From Halichondria panicea (lineage: Eukaryota; Porifera; Demospongiae; Suberitida; Halichondriidae): DNA of 64,000 nt. The stretch is from NCBI RefSeq assembly GCF_963675165.1, contig NC_087382.1, positions 6,558,315 to 6,622,314 on the forward strand. The letters are read 5' to 3'. Below are positions 12,201 through 20,553 of the stretch, piece by piece. The translations under genes were made by a program, and so were the position numbers. The stretch's first letter is position 1; every line of letters begins with the position of its first letter. A model generated the notes under the pieces. That model saw only the letters and a program-made list of their open reading frames with translations. It had not been told where the DNA came from and did no database searches.

Positions 12201-15200
12201 GAGAAATCAATAAGTACGTCACTGTTAAGTGTTGTAGCGTCACTGTCAGTAGAGTCTAGCCTAGGGGAGGAAGCAATAAGTACATCACTGTTAAGTCTCG
12301 TAATGTCACTGTTAAGTCTCGTAACGTCACTGTCTGTAGAGTCTGGTCTAGGGGGGGGAACAATAATTACGTCACTGTCAAGTCTCTTAATGTCACTGTC
12401 AGGGTCTATACGTCGGCGCTTAGGGGATGGAGGTTCTGTAAATTGTTTGTCATCGTCTAGTCTCTGATATTCGGCAAAAGATTCTCTTCTGTCACATTCT
12501 GCTATGGTCACAGTAGGAGGACACGGTGGAGACTGCTGAGGTGATGGAGTGACCAACTGTAATAATATACTGTTTAAAATAGAAATAATAACAACCTGGA
12601 CTCCATGCAGTGTAAACAGCCTCTCTCGCACAGTCCTCAGACTGTCTGGCTGACCAAACACAGACACACGCACATCACACACAGAAGAAGACCATCTCCG
12701 ATTTCCGCCCTGACTGTACACAGCTCCAGTAATAACGCTGTGATCAACACTTCATAAATGATATTCAGCAATAAAAGTATACTTACCCTGTTGCAAACAA
12801 GCCTGATCGTAGCAGGGGAGCTAGGTAGGCAGCATCTTCCCTAGCGAGGTGACCCAACTTTTCACTGACATATGAGGACCGAAGGTAGACTGCCACACAG
12901 TTGGGGTCATGGTTGTTGGTCTCTAGATAGAGCACTACCCTCCCACCACCACCCACAGCAGATACAGCAACGTCATAAAACCGAACGCCTTTTATAACAG
13001 ACAAAAAAAGTAGCAAGCAGTATACTTCCATTCTTTCTAGCTTTCTATACTACAATCTGGTTTCGCACCAAAGTAACACGAGGTTACCGCGTGCCACGTG
13101 ACACAAACGTCACACTTGCGGTTTTGGACCGTGATGTCATGAAAACGGGTTGATTGTACAAAATTGTGTATAAAATTAATTATCTCCGGAAATAAAGTTT
13201 TTCTGGACAAGTTTTTCTTATCAAAAGTTAGACAATTATTTTATTCAAGCTTACTTTGTGTAATTAACCCGAGGCGCGTGGGCGGCCACGGGTTATAGTA
13301 GTCGTTTGGTTTGTTTGTTTGTTTGTTTGTGACAGGTGAATCTACTCAACTGGATGCCACAGCACTGCGTTTACAGCATGGATAGCCTTCATACAACAAG
13401 TTATTAATTTTAATAGTGGCAGAATTTCATGTTAAACCTTCGTTGTCAAATAAAAACGAGCAAAAGCTAAGAAGCTTGTGACTGGGTCTGCTTACCTGGA
13501 TGCTCTAGCACTGCGTTTACAGCATGGGTAGCCTCCACACAACAAGTCAGTACTTCTAATAGTGGCAGCTTTCGGTGTTAAAGCTTTGTTGTCTAATAAA
13601 AGCGAGCAAAATGTAGCTTGAACAGAACTTGCACATGCGTTACTTATAACTGAAGTGATCCTGTACCAGGTCCAGAAACAATGGAACAGGGTCACTAAAG
13701 TAGAAAGCTGTATATACCAGGAACAATGGGACAGGGTCACTAAAGTAGAAAGCTTGCTTTAGCTGACAGGGATCCATGCAGGACCTGGAGCCATACTTCT
13801 CTGAGACTCCAGGCTTCTTTGCTGTGATCCTAATCCAATCTATCTATAGTACTACTACATGTTCTCAAATGTTTCAGCATGCCTCCAGTCTGGTTTAGTT
13901 TTATTGCTCCTGAGTTGCTGTGCAAGTCATGCATGATGATGATAGCAACATCACTATATGCACTGCATTATATCAGTCTTCTGGTTTCTTTATAATCATG
14001 TCACCAGCCGAGGGTTTGCACTTTAGTGCTCTAGTTTTTAGACCTTAGCCGTTAGATTTTCTTCAAATCTCTCCCTAACCGAAACGGCACTAAAAACTAG
14101 CAATTTTGAGTACTGTGGAGGATGTGTAGATATGTAAGCAATATCAAACCTTCCATAAGATGGCCAATTTATCTATAGATGTTGTGACAAAGTCCCAGAC
14201 CTTAGCCGGAAATCGTTGGTCTTTTCTCTCCCTAACCGATTACCCACTATAACATTTGTTTACTGTTTTATTAGTCACTGCAAACCCACCACCTTATGTT
14301 TCCATGGAAAAAATTTGGATATATTGTAGCTTGTTCTTTCACCTACACAATAGTACCAGCACATTTTCTTAAAAATGTTCTGAGATATTTACATATAATT
14401 ATGTACAAATATTCATGAATTTGTGGTATTCTACTCTTTAGACTGGATGCACTGTACATATGTAATCTCCTGTCTGAACTTTTGAACTGTACAGTGTATA
14501 CCATGTTATGGAAAAGAACTGTTGATGACAAACTAATTATTGTTGAATTAGCTGGAGGTAATAAACGCCGCCCTTGAACAGTGGCCTCTCTCGAATTGTA
14601 GCCTAGCTCCTCTTCCAGCAAAATAAAACAATTAGTAGCATATACGGTACATGTACAGTACATAATGTTAACACAGAATAGTATGCAGCCACTTATATGT
14701 ATGTGCACACTCCTATAATCTGCTGCTTGTTCTACAGGTCAAGGTAACATTAAATGAAGAGGAACTGAAGGAAGAAATTTCCTTTCTTAAAGAGAAGTAT
14801 CGTTATCAGAGACGCCTGTCATTTGAGCCCAGTTTTTTCTTTGATTCAACGTTATCACTTCTCCTAGAATGGTGCACTGCTGTTGGTGCAATCTATGGAG
14901 TCACTGTTTCAAATTTCAACAGCTCGTTTTCTGATGGACGTGCTTTGTGCTATCTAGTCCATCACTACCATCCTTCTCTTCTCCCACTCGAGCTTATATC
15001 GGATGAGACAAGTGGCTCTCAATCTATTGCTTCTAGTTGCCTATCACCTGCGAATTTTAGCTGCAGCAAGATTAACTGGAGTGCCTCTTTTAGTCCGACA
15101 ACTGGAATTAACCCAAAACAAGAGTTGTTTCTTACAAATGAAAAATCAAATTTTAAAGCTCTTTCTAAAGCTATCAACAGACTTGGTGGGATACCCCTCC

Positions 15201-18200
15201 TTGCTCAGTACAAAGACATGTCTCAGACATTGCCAGACGAGAAGGTTGTGATCGCTTACGTTTCCTATCTATGTCATCACTTGTTCTTACTTAGAAAAGA
15301 GGGCAGGGCAGCAAAATGCATTCAACAAGTTTGGAAGAGGCACAGAGTGCTTAAGAAGACCGTCTTAATGAACTCAGCAGCAACTAAACTTCAGGCATGG
15401 TACAGGGCAATGTCACATCGAAAAAAGTACCAACGTCTCTTAGCCGCAACTCTGAAGATACAAAATTGGTGGAAGAACAAATTGACTGTTTTTGCAACTC
15501 AAGCTTCATTAGCCCGAGCGTCAACCAAGATTTCAGCTGCCTACAGATGCTGTGTACTCAGGAGACAATATCTTCAGCTTAAAAGCAACACGATTGCTAT
15601 TCAGCGGTGGTTCAGAAGAAAGAAAAGGTTGCTTGTGTTGAGGGCTGCTATTAAGATTCAGAATTGGTTTCGTGCTGTCTACTATCGCAAGAAATTTCAA
15701 GAGATGAAAAGGTCATGTGTTGTTATTCAGATGCGGTACAGAGGATTAGTTAAAACACAGCGACTAACCCATGAGTACCTGATGAAAAGATCTGCTTGTG
15801 TGATTGTTCAATCGTCATTCAGAGGCTACTCAGTAAGGAAACAAATTAACCGATTTCAATTGGCTGCTGTAACCATACAGTCTAGGTTCAGAACCTATCT
15901 CCATCGAAAACAGTACACGGATCTAAGACATGCCTGTGTTGTCAGTCAATGTTATCGCAGAGCTGCTATTGCAATGAAGAAGGAAAGAAAGAAATTCTTA
16001 TTGCAAAAGTGTGTTGCCATCACTTTACAGTCTCTTGTTAGAGGACTGAAAGCAAGAAATCAACTCGTAGCTCAACATAAAGCTGCAACAGTTATCCAAT
16101 CTAGTTGGAAAATGTTTCACCTGAGAAAACTGTTTGCACGTGTCAGAGTTTGTACGACATTGCTGCAGCGAAAATGGAGGTCTATTTTGCTTATGAGGCA
16201 AGAGCGAAGCGTTTATATAAAGACAGTGAAAACTGTGGTACGTGTTCAGGCACACGTTCGATCTATGATATCTCAAGCACGTTACCAGCAAATTCGCAAA
16301 GCTACTTGCATTCTGCAAGCCTCAGCTCGAATGTGTATTGTACGAAATGATTACTTACGAAAGCGATCTGCTGTTATTGTTCTTCAAACTCATGTAAGAA
16401 GGTCCATAGCCCAAAAACGTTTCCTCAAAGTAAAACTTGCCATTGTTTGTATTCAAGCTTGGTCTAGACAATGTATCGTAAGGACGAATTATTTAGGCAT
16501 TCTAAATGCAGCAACCGTTATCCAACGTTATGCTCGTGGATCAATAGCCCGAAGAAAATTTCTCATCATTAGAAACGCTGCCATCAAACTTCAAGCTAAT
16601 GCAAGAAAAATGATTGCTCTCAAAAAGTATCAAACTACAATGCAGTCAGTAGTATTTTTGCAACGAACATTTAGAGCTTATTCGACTCATATGCACTACT
16701 TGCGACAAAAGTTGACAGCAATATTCCTTCAGTCTCATGTCCGCAGACTTAGAGATCAAAGAAAATACACACAAAAAAAACGTGCTGTTGTCAAGCTGCA
16801 AACTCTTTTCCGAATGCTAGTATGTAGAAGAAGGTACTTGCAGGTTAAAAGAGGAACTATTCTATTGCAAGCAACTGTGAGGTGTTTTATTGCCAGGTCA
16901 AAGTACCTTCGAGTGTGTAATGCTGTTGTTTCAATTCAGGCAATACTACGTGGGGTCCTTCAGCGCAAGCGTTACTGTCATATTACAACACAAATTATTG
17001 CACTACAATCTTATTTTAAGATGTTTTTGACCAGGAAGAGATTTGCTCAATTGCGTCGTTCGGTGATAACTATACAGTCTGCAGTTCGATGCTTTTTTGC
17101 TCGCAGGAGGTACATGTGTTTGCGCTCGTGTGTCATTCAGTGTCAAGCCAGGATTAGGACCTCTTTAGTTCGGAAGTCTTACCTTAGAAAAAGGGCAGCT
17201 GTCGTTTCTCTCCAGTCGTATGCCAGGAGATTTATTGCAATGAGGAAATTTTGTGAGGTTAAACTATCTGTCGCTACTATTCAGAACGCAGTCCGTCAGT
17301 GTCAACAGCGAAAAATGTTTTTGCGATTTAGAGTAGCAATAATTATTCTTCAAGCTCATTCTCGTGGAATGTTAACTCGTGTCATATACCAGCGTACCAT
17401 TTCAGCCATCCTCTTAATCCAGTCACATTTTCGGGCTTACCTCGCTCGCAGCAAATTCCTGAAACAAAGAGCATCCATAATCAAACTACAATCGCTAGTG
17501 AGAGCGATTATGATTAGAAGGCACTACTTACTTTTGCGTCGTTCAACTATCATTATTCAAGCCGCTTTTAGACTAAGTCAACAGCGTAAGGAAATTATAA
17601 CTCAGAATGTGGCAGCTTCTTTTTTACAAGCTAAAGTTCGTGGTTTTATTCAGAAGAGAAGATATACAAACTCCAAGCGAAATGTAGTAAAAATGCAAGC
17701 ATGTATCAGATCATTTTTAAGCAGAAAGAGGTATTTGACTTTGCGAAAGTCAGCGGTAACTACTCAATCTTTTGTGCGCTCTCGGTTGACAAGCAAAAAT
17801 TATGGCCAGATGCTATTTGCTGTGATCACCTTGCAATCTTACTCCAGAATGTTCCTGGCTCGTCTATACTACCGCCGTATAGTCCGGTCCATTAAGTTTG
17901 TTCAATCCCAGGTGCGTTGTTGCCTTGTGAGAAAACATTATTTGAAAATGCAATCATCAGCTATTTGTGTTCAAGCAGCTCTAAGGTGCTACCAGCAGCG
18001 TAAAAAGTTCTCTCAAGCAAGATCAGCGATTATTAGTATTCAATCAGCTGTACGAGGATGGATTGTCAGGAAACACTACCACCATGTCCTTTTGGCAATA
18101 AAATGCTTACAGGCATATGCACGAGGCTATCTTGCAAAACAATCTTACAAGAGAGCACTCACATCTGTTGTCACTCTCCAAGCCTATTGCAGAACATATC

Positions 18201-20429
18201 TGGTAAGGAAGAGATTCCTGAATCTCAAAACGTGTGCAATAAGGATACAATCTGTTTTCCGCCAAAATGTTGTTAGGTACAAGTTTTTGAACTACAAAAT
18301 TTGTGCCATCAAGATTCAAACTCTCATAAGGTGTCACCAAGCCAGAACAAGCTATTTGGCTACAAAAAAAGCTGCAAGTGCCATTCAGCGGTTTTTTAGA
18401 CAGTACAGAAGTATGAATTACAGAAAGTATTTGAACTCAATTGTTGTCGTTCAATCTTTCATACGACGTTCTCTTGCTCAGAAGAAGTATCGAGCCAGCA
18501 AACGAGCAGCTATACTAATCCAGAGTGTTGTTCGACAACGTCAAGCACGCAAAAAGTATCTCCAAATCAAGTCAGCCTCAATAAAAATTCAAGCTCAAAT
18601 ACGTATGTATCTTCAAAGACAAAGCTTTCTGTCAAGACGAGCTCAGGTCATCCAGTGCCAGTCTATTTTTAGAAGATACTATAAGAGATCAGTACAGCGA
18701 CTGTCAGCTGTGAAGATTCAGTCCTTCTGGCGAATGCATATTGCCAGACAATCTTATGTGAAGATTTACCAATGTATCATTACACTACAAGCTTATGCCC
18801 GAGCATTTCTGTGCAGAAGAAGGTATTGTCATTTAAGGAAGTGTGCAGTTATTATCCAAAAAGAAGTACGGTGCTTAATTGTGTACAATAAGTTTTGCAG
18901 AATTAAATCTGCTGTTGTATTGTTGCAGAACAAATTTAAACGGTATTTAGCATCAAAAACTAACAGTTTGAATGAGTCTGCTACAATCATCCAGAAAAAT
19001 GTGCGTGGTTTTTTGTGCAGGCGACAGTATTTGCGTTGCATTTCATCTATCACTAAAATTCAGTCCTTAATCAGAATGTACTTGGCTCGTTCAAAGTATG
19101 TTAGGCTTAAAAAAGCCATAGTTATTATTCAAAAATGGTTACGATGCCGATTAATTGCTAAACAACAGAATGTTTTCTGCTTGATTACTGCTGCTGTTTG
19201 TATTCAAAGACGATTCAGAAGTAAAATAATTATGCTTCAGCAAAGAAAGAAATTTAACTCTATTAAATGTACTGCTCTAACTATTCAACGGTGGTTTAGG
19301 CAACAACAAATTAAAAGACAAGATATGCTAAAAGCTGCAATTTGTATACAATCTTACTTCAAAGGTTGGCAAACACGAAAGTCACAGAGCCAAATCATAT
19401 CAGAAGCTCGTCGTAGGGTTATGAAGGCCACCAACTCAGCAACTAAGTCAAATTCTATCCGGGAGAAACTACCTGTGATTTTAAGATCTCTTATGAAGTC
19501 AAAATATCTCTCGACTGCTTCTGACGTCCTCAAGTCACTTGGTGAGCTGGAGATCATGCAATTATGTCAATGCATATACATACGTACTGCACATGTACTT
19601 GTATGTAGATTACCAGACGTTACCGTAATACGTAGTTGTGTCTATTTTGCACAGATATCATGACTTGTGTGTCATCAAGTTGCTCTTTAGAGATTGTGTC
19701 CTGTGGAGCTGTTAACGTGTTATTGAATCTGGTGACTCAAATGAACCGGAGTTTTGCTGCCCTCTCACTGGTGAAAACAATCATTCAGATATTGCTGAAT
19801 ATCAGTAAGGTTGGTTTCGCTGTTCATTTTCAGTATACACAGACATGCGCATCTTTGCATACTACAATGTATCACATCTAGTTTTTATAATTACAGTGGC
19901 CTCTCACAAAGTACAGCATTTTCGATGTAAAAGGTTCTGTCGCAGTAGTTGTTGATCTCGTGTACAAAATCCACTGCACACAACCTGAAGTGCTTTTTCT
20001 GTCATGTAAACTGCTGATACTTCACACACACATGAAGGTGAGAGAACTATTAATTTTGTATGTAGGGGTTAGCCGACTCCAGTGCGACCTGGAATCGAGC
20101 CTAGTATGGGATAATTATATAGAGAGATTTAGCGTGGCTTCAAGCAAGGTACACATGCTCAAAAAATGCATTCTTGTGCACATTTCAATGTCCCCATTCT
20201 TTGTACTATTAAATCAAATAATTTGTAATTTTCTCGAAAATAGGACGCTTCTGAAATGGACAGTCAAATCATGAAGAAGCTTGTATCAGCTCAATCAGGT
20301 CTGAAACGAAAGTTGAAATCAACTTCCCACAGCATGACCACACGTTTTGGAGTGAACGAGAAATTATTTTACAGAAGCTGCAAGCTAATAGACAAATTAG
20401 TGTCTTACTACATGTACAAATGTGTGTAA
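219..20429 (+). CDS. ASPM: ASPM / abnormal spindle homologue, 5'-truncated, 14 exons recognised
   Basis: ASPM proteins sit at spindle poles and the central spindle, binding microtubules through CH domains and calmodulin-type light chains through many IQ motifs. Exons as read: 219-407, 635-712, 765-964, 1047-1178, 1463-1607, 1654-1784, 1891-1995, 2054-2124, 2251-2326, 2634-2774, 14738-19541, 19655-19809, 19897-20037, 20244-20429 (TAA). All junctions are GT-AG, phases match, and the pieces give one frame of about 2183 residues. Order: a YDEHWAAKQERAF-type segment and FVRWLNFLLAP, the first CH domain (exons 1047-2774), the second CH domain and about 59 IQ motifs (exon 14738), and an ASPM-specific helical C-terminus. 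The N-terminus is off the left edge. A likely earlier exon lies near 32-101, but its joints are uncertain: the same frame carries two stops at 173-178. The C-terminus ends sooner than I recall for vertebrate ASPM. Confidence 0.93.
635..2774 (+). CDS. ASPM: ASPM exons 635-2774: pre-CH segment and first CH domain
   Basis: Nine short exons separated by introns of roughly 45-310 bp encode the family-typical WLNFLLAP block, the LSRVRRAASLLYQS helix, the VEIECQRLCFHKDRN block, NPVWLKIGLETVFGE, and the CH-type core with LVLLLDHAKLTRLIDYDPCL and LAVDLRDGVRLTRL. The short introns and consensus splice sites contrast with the roughly 12-kb intron that follows 2774. The 3' acceptors are CAG or TAG throughout. 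I see no in-frame stop or frameshift, so this part looks functional. Confidence 0.9.
2374..2454. repeat. 81-bp imperfect palindrome in an ASPM intron
   Basis: The left arm starting ATTATCACTCGTCTGTGCC is matched in inverse by GGCACAGACGAGTGATAAT at the right end, with an inner inverted pair (CACTCGTGCC/GGCACTCGTG) in between. The DNA can fold into one long hairpin. It is probably the remnant of a short foldback element. Confidence 0.75.
3090..4033. mobile_element. 944-bp foldback element with tandem-repeat arms
   Basis: Both ends read inward TACGGTGGCCCTGAGCGTTA and continue as inverted copies into arms made of a roughly 25-bp tandem unit (core ACCTTAGCTACT plus a TAGTTCGCCT-type spacer). 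The left arm carries about ten units (3115-3340) and the right arm about six (3865-4010). The inner part is also inverted (around 3436-3475 against 3705-3790). The element is flanked by a perfect 6-bp direct repeat TATGGT at 3084-3089 and 4034-4039, the expected target duplication. No transposase is encoded, so it is non-autonomous. The short antisense open frames inside have no recognisable product. Confidence 0.85.
5326..5514 (-). repeat. BEL/Pao 3' LTR
   Basis: 189 bp, apparently identical to 11106-11294. It is preceded (minus-strand sense) by a purine-rich tract and followed by the AACAT target duplication at 5321-5325. Confidence 0.93.
5515..5527 (-). promoter_or_regulatory. Polypurine tract of the BEL/Pao element
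   Basis: The minus strand reads AAAGTGGGGAGTG directly before the 3' LTR. A purine run in this place primes plus-strand DNA synthesis in LTR elements. Confidence 0.75.
5611..9780 (-). CDS. pol: BEL/Pao Pol polyprotein (protease, RT, RNase H, integrase)
   Basis: The frame is open from 9780 to the stop at 5611, about 1389 codons. The first ATG-like codon in frame after the gag stop is a TTG at 9666, so translation probably depends on a shift from gag. Numbered from that codon: aspartic protease DTGSQRSYI (about 8-16); reverse transcriptase with VRVVYDAS, FGVNASPF and the active-site YVDDIV (about 420); RNase H region around GYCDASLSAYAAV (about 620); integrase HHCC zinc site (HSRVLHNG ... CNTCRRHEG, about 930-970); integrase catalytic Asp, Asp and Glu in VDFAGP, SDNGKTF and WWGGLFERLV; then PSHLLVGRRL and a basic C-terminal module typical of BEL/Pao. 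No internal stops, and all key residues are visible. Confidence 0.94.
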   Translation of the reverse strand, partial: SPPFQLPKTGLLWTYSSKPVLLQTARATAYNPDCPSTSLSVRMVMDTGSQRSYITNSARSRLELTAAGEQRMTIMTFGSAQNGDSVCEYVKLGLKLKNGETQNLSLFTVPTICEPLKPHPLVDYRRTYPHLSGLEFADDPEDAETIHVDMLVGSDHYWDLVTGALQRGTNGPVAIETRLGWVLSGPISTPSMDSHGLITHSLHITCEGFEEKMLNDTMRSFWELESFGIPNTDRSLYDKLRDTIEFREGRYEVQLPWKAPRLDLPNNYALSLKRLKGLLRRLRHDPDVLREYDMVIKTQFEQGIVELVEDLANRPDVHYLPHHPVIRKDKTTTKVRVVYDASAKTSGPSLNDCLDQGPKFDQKILDILCRFRTHRVAVTADIEKAFLMISVAAKDRDFLRFLWVDDAVKDEPRIVVYRFARVVFGVNASPFLLNATIRHHLEIHADTHREIVSKVIRSIYVDDIVTGSQSEEQAYQLYSEAKTLLKTGAFNLRKFYTNATRLQAKVDLEESAQHQDEPKPMETYSQSTLSGNGELCDAEQRILGLKWNITSDQIIFSLADLAEQARRLEPTKRNVISLIGRVYDPLGFLAPIVVRYKVFMQSLCKAKIGWDEKIPEASITQWSKLVLALEDAQPLTIPRCYLEAVQGEVLSYQLCGYCDASLSAYAAVIYLLIETKDKTHMRFVVAKTRVAPLKKQTVPRLELLSAVLLARLMNTTKLSLNPEIEISSFHCFIDSQVALCWIRNIGKSWKPFVQNRVSEIRNLFPVECWNHIPGVENPADVPSRGTTPLELLVNKLWRDGPSMPFRYSDKATDDDLPSECLEELPASEKRAVHGLLTIEESSVTNLIQVNNFSDINKLVNVLTYVLKFCSYMKRLISLTTVCKNERMIAEVLLIKEAQLLLRDHKNFLMWEKQLFLFEDEHGVLRSRGRIANATLPYSTKHPIILPSDHPLTTMYIRQSHSRVLHNGVKETLTELRSRFWVIKGRSVVKQVLHSCNTCRRHEGMSCRVPPPPPLPTFRVQEAPPFTSTGVDFAGPLYVKHPGGVQTKVWIVLYTCCVTRAIHLDLVSDMSAPTFIRSFKRFSARRGLPAMMISDNGKTFVAAAKTIKRVVSSPEVQNYLEGTGCEWRFNVPRAPWWGGLFERLVRSTKRCLRKALGQAKFSYDELLTALVEIEMVLNSRPLTYISADDLDEPLTPSHLLVGRRLMSFPDHLFCDEDTDCEVDSYQLNARLKHLNYSLDAFWKRWRKEYLVELREAHRHYRSNGEPQITEGDVVVVYSDAQPRSFWKLGRIERLLVGADGQIRAASVRISNKGRTSVMNRPIQHLYPLEAAPPADPVLDDPALEPTDDSKNPDQSTNVSLRPKRSAAALARDRILAQAASDMEFDTDNGI
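9663..11024 (-). CDS. gag: BEL/Pao Gag-like polyprotein
   Basis: 453 codons, starting with ATG 81 nt inside the 5' LTR. The N-terminal ~120 residues are charged and helical (coiled-coil-like). A capsid-like middle with LPKLLIKPFNGILTQWTPFWDSY matches the conserved block of BEL/Pao Gag (the region Pfam calls DUF1759). The C-terminus has three zinc knuckles: CCFCEREHASQDC, CYICLGKGHVSRNC and CRSCKGRHHVAIC. Gag stops with TGA at 9663-9665, and the pol frame overlaps it by 118 bp in the -1 register. The open frame is free of stops, so the protein may still be made. Confidence 0.92.
   Translation of the reverse strand: MAEELTRKRRVRGGHKASATRIMTRVEEMLSSGDEPQRAVLNQLSMSLKEKLEEIKLLDAEILTLVGDDELEDEIGRADNYKERVYASLIEIEAPVTSRVPARTTPAMGYASSKVRLPKLLIKPFNGILTQWTPFWDSYKCAIHENPELSKVDKLNYLRSMVSNTALEAISGLTLTDANYDEAIDLLQKRFGNKQLIINKHMEQLLHVDGVASQNDTKGIRQLYDVIESNVRSLKSLGVSAESYGSLLSSVLMSKLPSELRLIASRKFGDSESWDFTELLGVIEEEVQARERSTTRANSEPTRGTETRRPKEHPTGAALFTETTTLKCCFCEREHASQDCRTVASIESRREVIRRTGRCYICLGKGHVSRNCRSRIKCRSCKGRHHVAICSGQPRRKAPENKQQESPGTGGLDPEAPLSSYQKRDYYGRILVNLYFFKQQEPLHTIQTVRQPL
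11089..11105 (-). promoter_or_regulatory. Primer binding site complementary to tRNA-Tyr 3' end
   Basis: Immediately inside the 5' LTR, the minus strand reads TGGTCCTTCGAGCCGGA. This is the reverse complement of TCCGGCTCGAAGGACCA, the 3' end of animal tRNA-Tyr(GTA) including CCA. The match covers 17 nt and then breaks. Confidence 0.85.
11106..11294 (-). repeat. BEL/Pao 5' LTR
   Basis: 189 bp, apparently identical to 5326-5514. On the minus strand it begins TGTTGGACAATTTC and ends AATATTACA. A TATTTATAG box about 35 bp in, on the minus strand, could serve as TATA element. It is followed inward directly by the tRNA primer site. Confidence 0.93.
11990..13031 (-). CDS. HIRAN-domain protein with NLS and repeated SIM-like segments, two exons
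   Basis: Exon 1 is 13031-12787 (ATG; donor GTAAGT) and exon 2 is 12737-11990 (acceptor ATCACAG), giving 330 residues. The split is supported because the HIRAN domain continues across the joint: GVRFYDVAVS, RVVLYLETNNHDPNCVAVYL and KLGHLAREDAAYLAPLL in exon 1, then GAVYSQGGNRRWSSSVCDV in exon 2. HIRAN domains (HLTF, Rad5) bind 3' ends of single-stranded DNA. After it come a short hydrophobic stretch, a Pro-rich linker and a basic nuclear signal (PSPKRRRI). About 130 residues of a degenerate repeat follow, each with Asp/Ser-rich text and a hydrophobic core (DVIIVPP, DVLIASS, DVLIDFS, DVLIDSS, DILIVPP) resembling SUMO-interacting motifs. It lies convergent to the transposase, inside the transposon ends, antisense to ASPM. 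The frame has no defects. Function is inferred from the domain only. Confidence 0.78.
12010..12420 (-). repeat. Degenerate coding tandem repeat in the HIRAN gene
   Basis: Units of about 60-80 bp repeat the + strand text AAGTACGTCACTGTTAAG and GTCTAGGGGAGGAA, giving the repeated SDVLI / RPDSTDSD protein pattern. Unit numbers probably vary between copies and individuals. Confidence 0.8.
13266..14035 (-). repeat. Single copy of the dispersed 0.7-kb repeat also arrayed at 56880-64000
   Basis: In inverse orientation this stretch matches the units of the right-hand array, from the TTTG run and GGCGGCCACGGGTTATAG edge to CCGAGGGTTTGCACTTTAG. It lies inside the DDE transposon's outer ends, so it arrived after that element. 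Open frames in it are low-complexity shadows. Confidence 0.8.
14036..14737. other. Rest of the ASPM intron; no gene seen
   Basis: It has two diverged copies of a GACCTTAGCCG / CTCCCTAACCGA motif (14041-14085 and 14197-14245) and the right transposon end at 14454, then ordinary A+T-rich intron to the acceptor at 14737. Confidence 0.6.
14738..19541 (+). CDS. ASPM: ASPM giant exon: second CH domain plus IQ-motif array
   Basis: This single exon of 4804 nt follows acceptor TTCTACAG and ends at the donor after 19541 (CTTG/GTGAGC). The first ~180 codons give the second CH domain (LLEWCTAVGAIYGV, FSDGRALCYLVHHYHP, ALSKAINRLGGIP, VSYLCHHLF). From about 15300 to 19380 it encodes back-to-back IQ-type motifs (hydrophobic-Q-x3-R/K cores such as IQSWFR-like, LQAYAR, IQSVFR) spaced mainly 22-28 residues apart; I count 59 cores. 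The frame runs on past 19541 to a stop at 19661-19663, but homology to the family C-terminus continues only if the exon is spliced at 19541 to 19655. Antisense open frames within it are shadows. Confidence 0.95.
19655..20429 (+). CDS. ASPM: ASPM C-terminal exons (three)
   Basis: Exons 19655-19809, 19897-20037 and 20244-20429 encode the helical, armadillo-like tail after the IQ array. Recognisable blocks are EIVSCGAVNVLLNL, IIQILLNISK and FDVKGSVAVVVDLV, which align with the vertebrate ASPM tail (NMAQSGAI.., VQVLLNVAK, YDVENCIDILLELL). The last exon is basic (LKRKLKSTSHSMTTRFGV) and stops at TAA 20427-20429. It lacks the longer tail that I recall following this point in vertebrate ASPM. Confidence 0.85.
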
Positions 20430-20547
20430 ATTTTTGTACTGTCCACTACAATAGCAGTTTCATCTTATCTACAGTATTGTAACTTTAGTATTAGCAATTC
20501 AGATTTACCCAGTTAAACTTCTGTTATTATTTTTATACATGTACTGC

Positions 20548-20553
20548 AATAAA
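20548..20553 (+). terminator. Candidate ASPM poly(A) signal
   Basis: A canonical AATAAA lies about 120 bp after the ASPM stop codon, in A+T-rich sequence with GT-rich DNA downstream. It is the first AATAAA after the stop that I see. Confidence 0.5.

Larger units (their letters stand above)
4120..14454. mobile_element. Tc1/IS630-like DDE transposon (composite, with nested insertions)
   Basis: A perfect 28-bp inverted repeat, TA plus CAGTGCATCCAGTCTAAAGA and six more bases, occurs at 4118-4145 and in inverse at 14429-14456. The TA dinucleotides at 4118-4119 and 14455-14456 fit the TA target duplication of Tc1/mariner-type elements. Between the ends lie a decayed DDE transposase (+), a HIRAN-domain gene (-), a later BEL/Pao insertion (5326-11294) and a 0.77-kb dispersed repeat (13266-14035). 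Without the nested insertions the element would be about 3.6 kb. The boundaries rest on the inverted repeat alone. A less likely alternative is that two solo ends flank unrelated DNA. Confidence 0.72.

Noticed and set aside
12006-12467. Open frame on the + strand rich in Ser/Leu repeats
   Set aside because: It is the antisense of the coding tandem repeat in the HIRAN gene, whose minus-strand frame joins a recognised domain through a consensus intron.
19542-19663. Continuation of the large ASPM frame to a stop at 19661-19663 as the true C-terminus
   Set aside because: The tail after 19541 has no family resemblance, while splicing from the consensus donor to 19655 restores the ASPM C-terminal homology.
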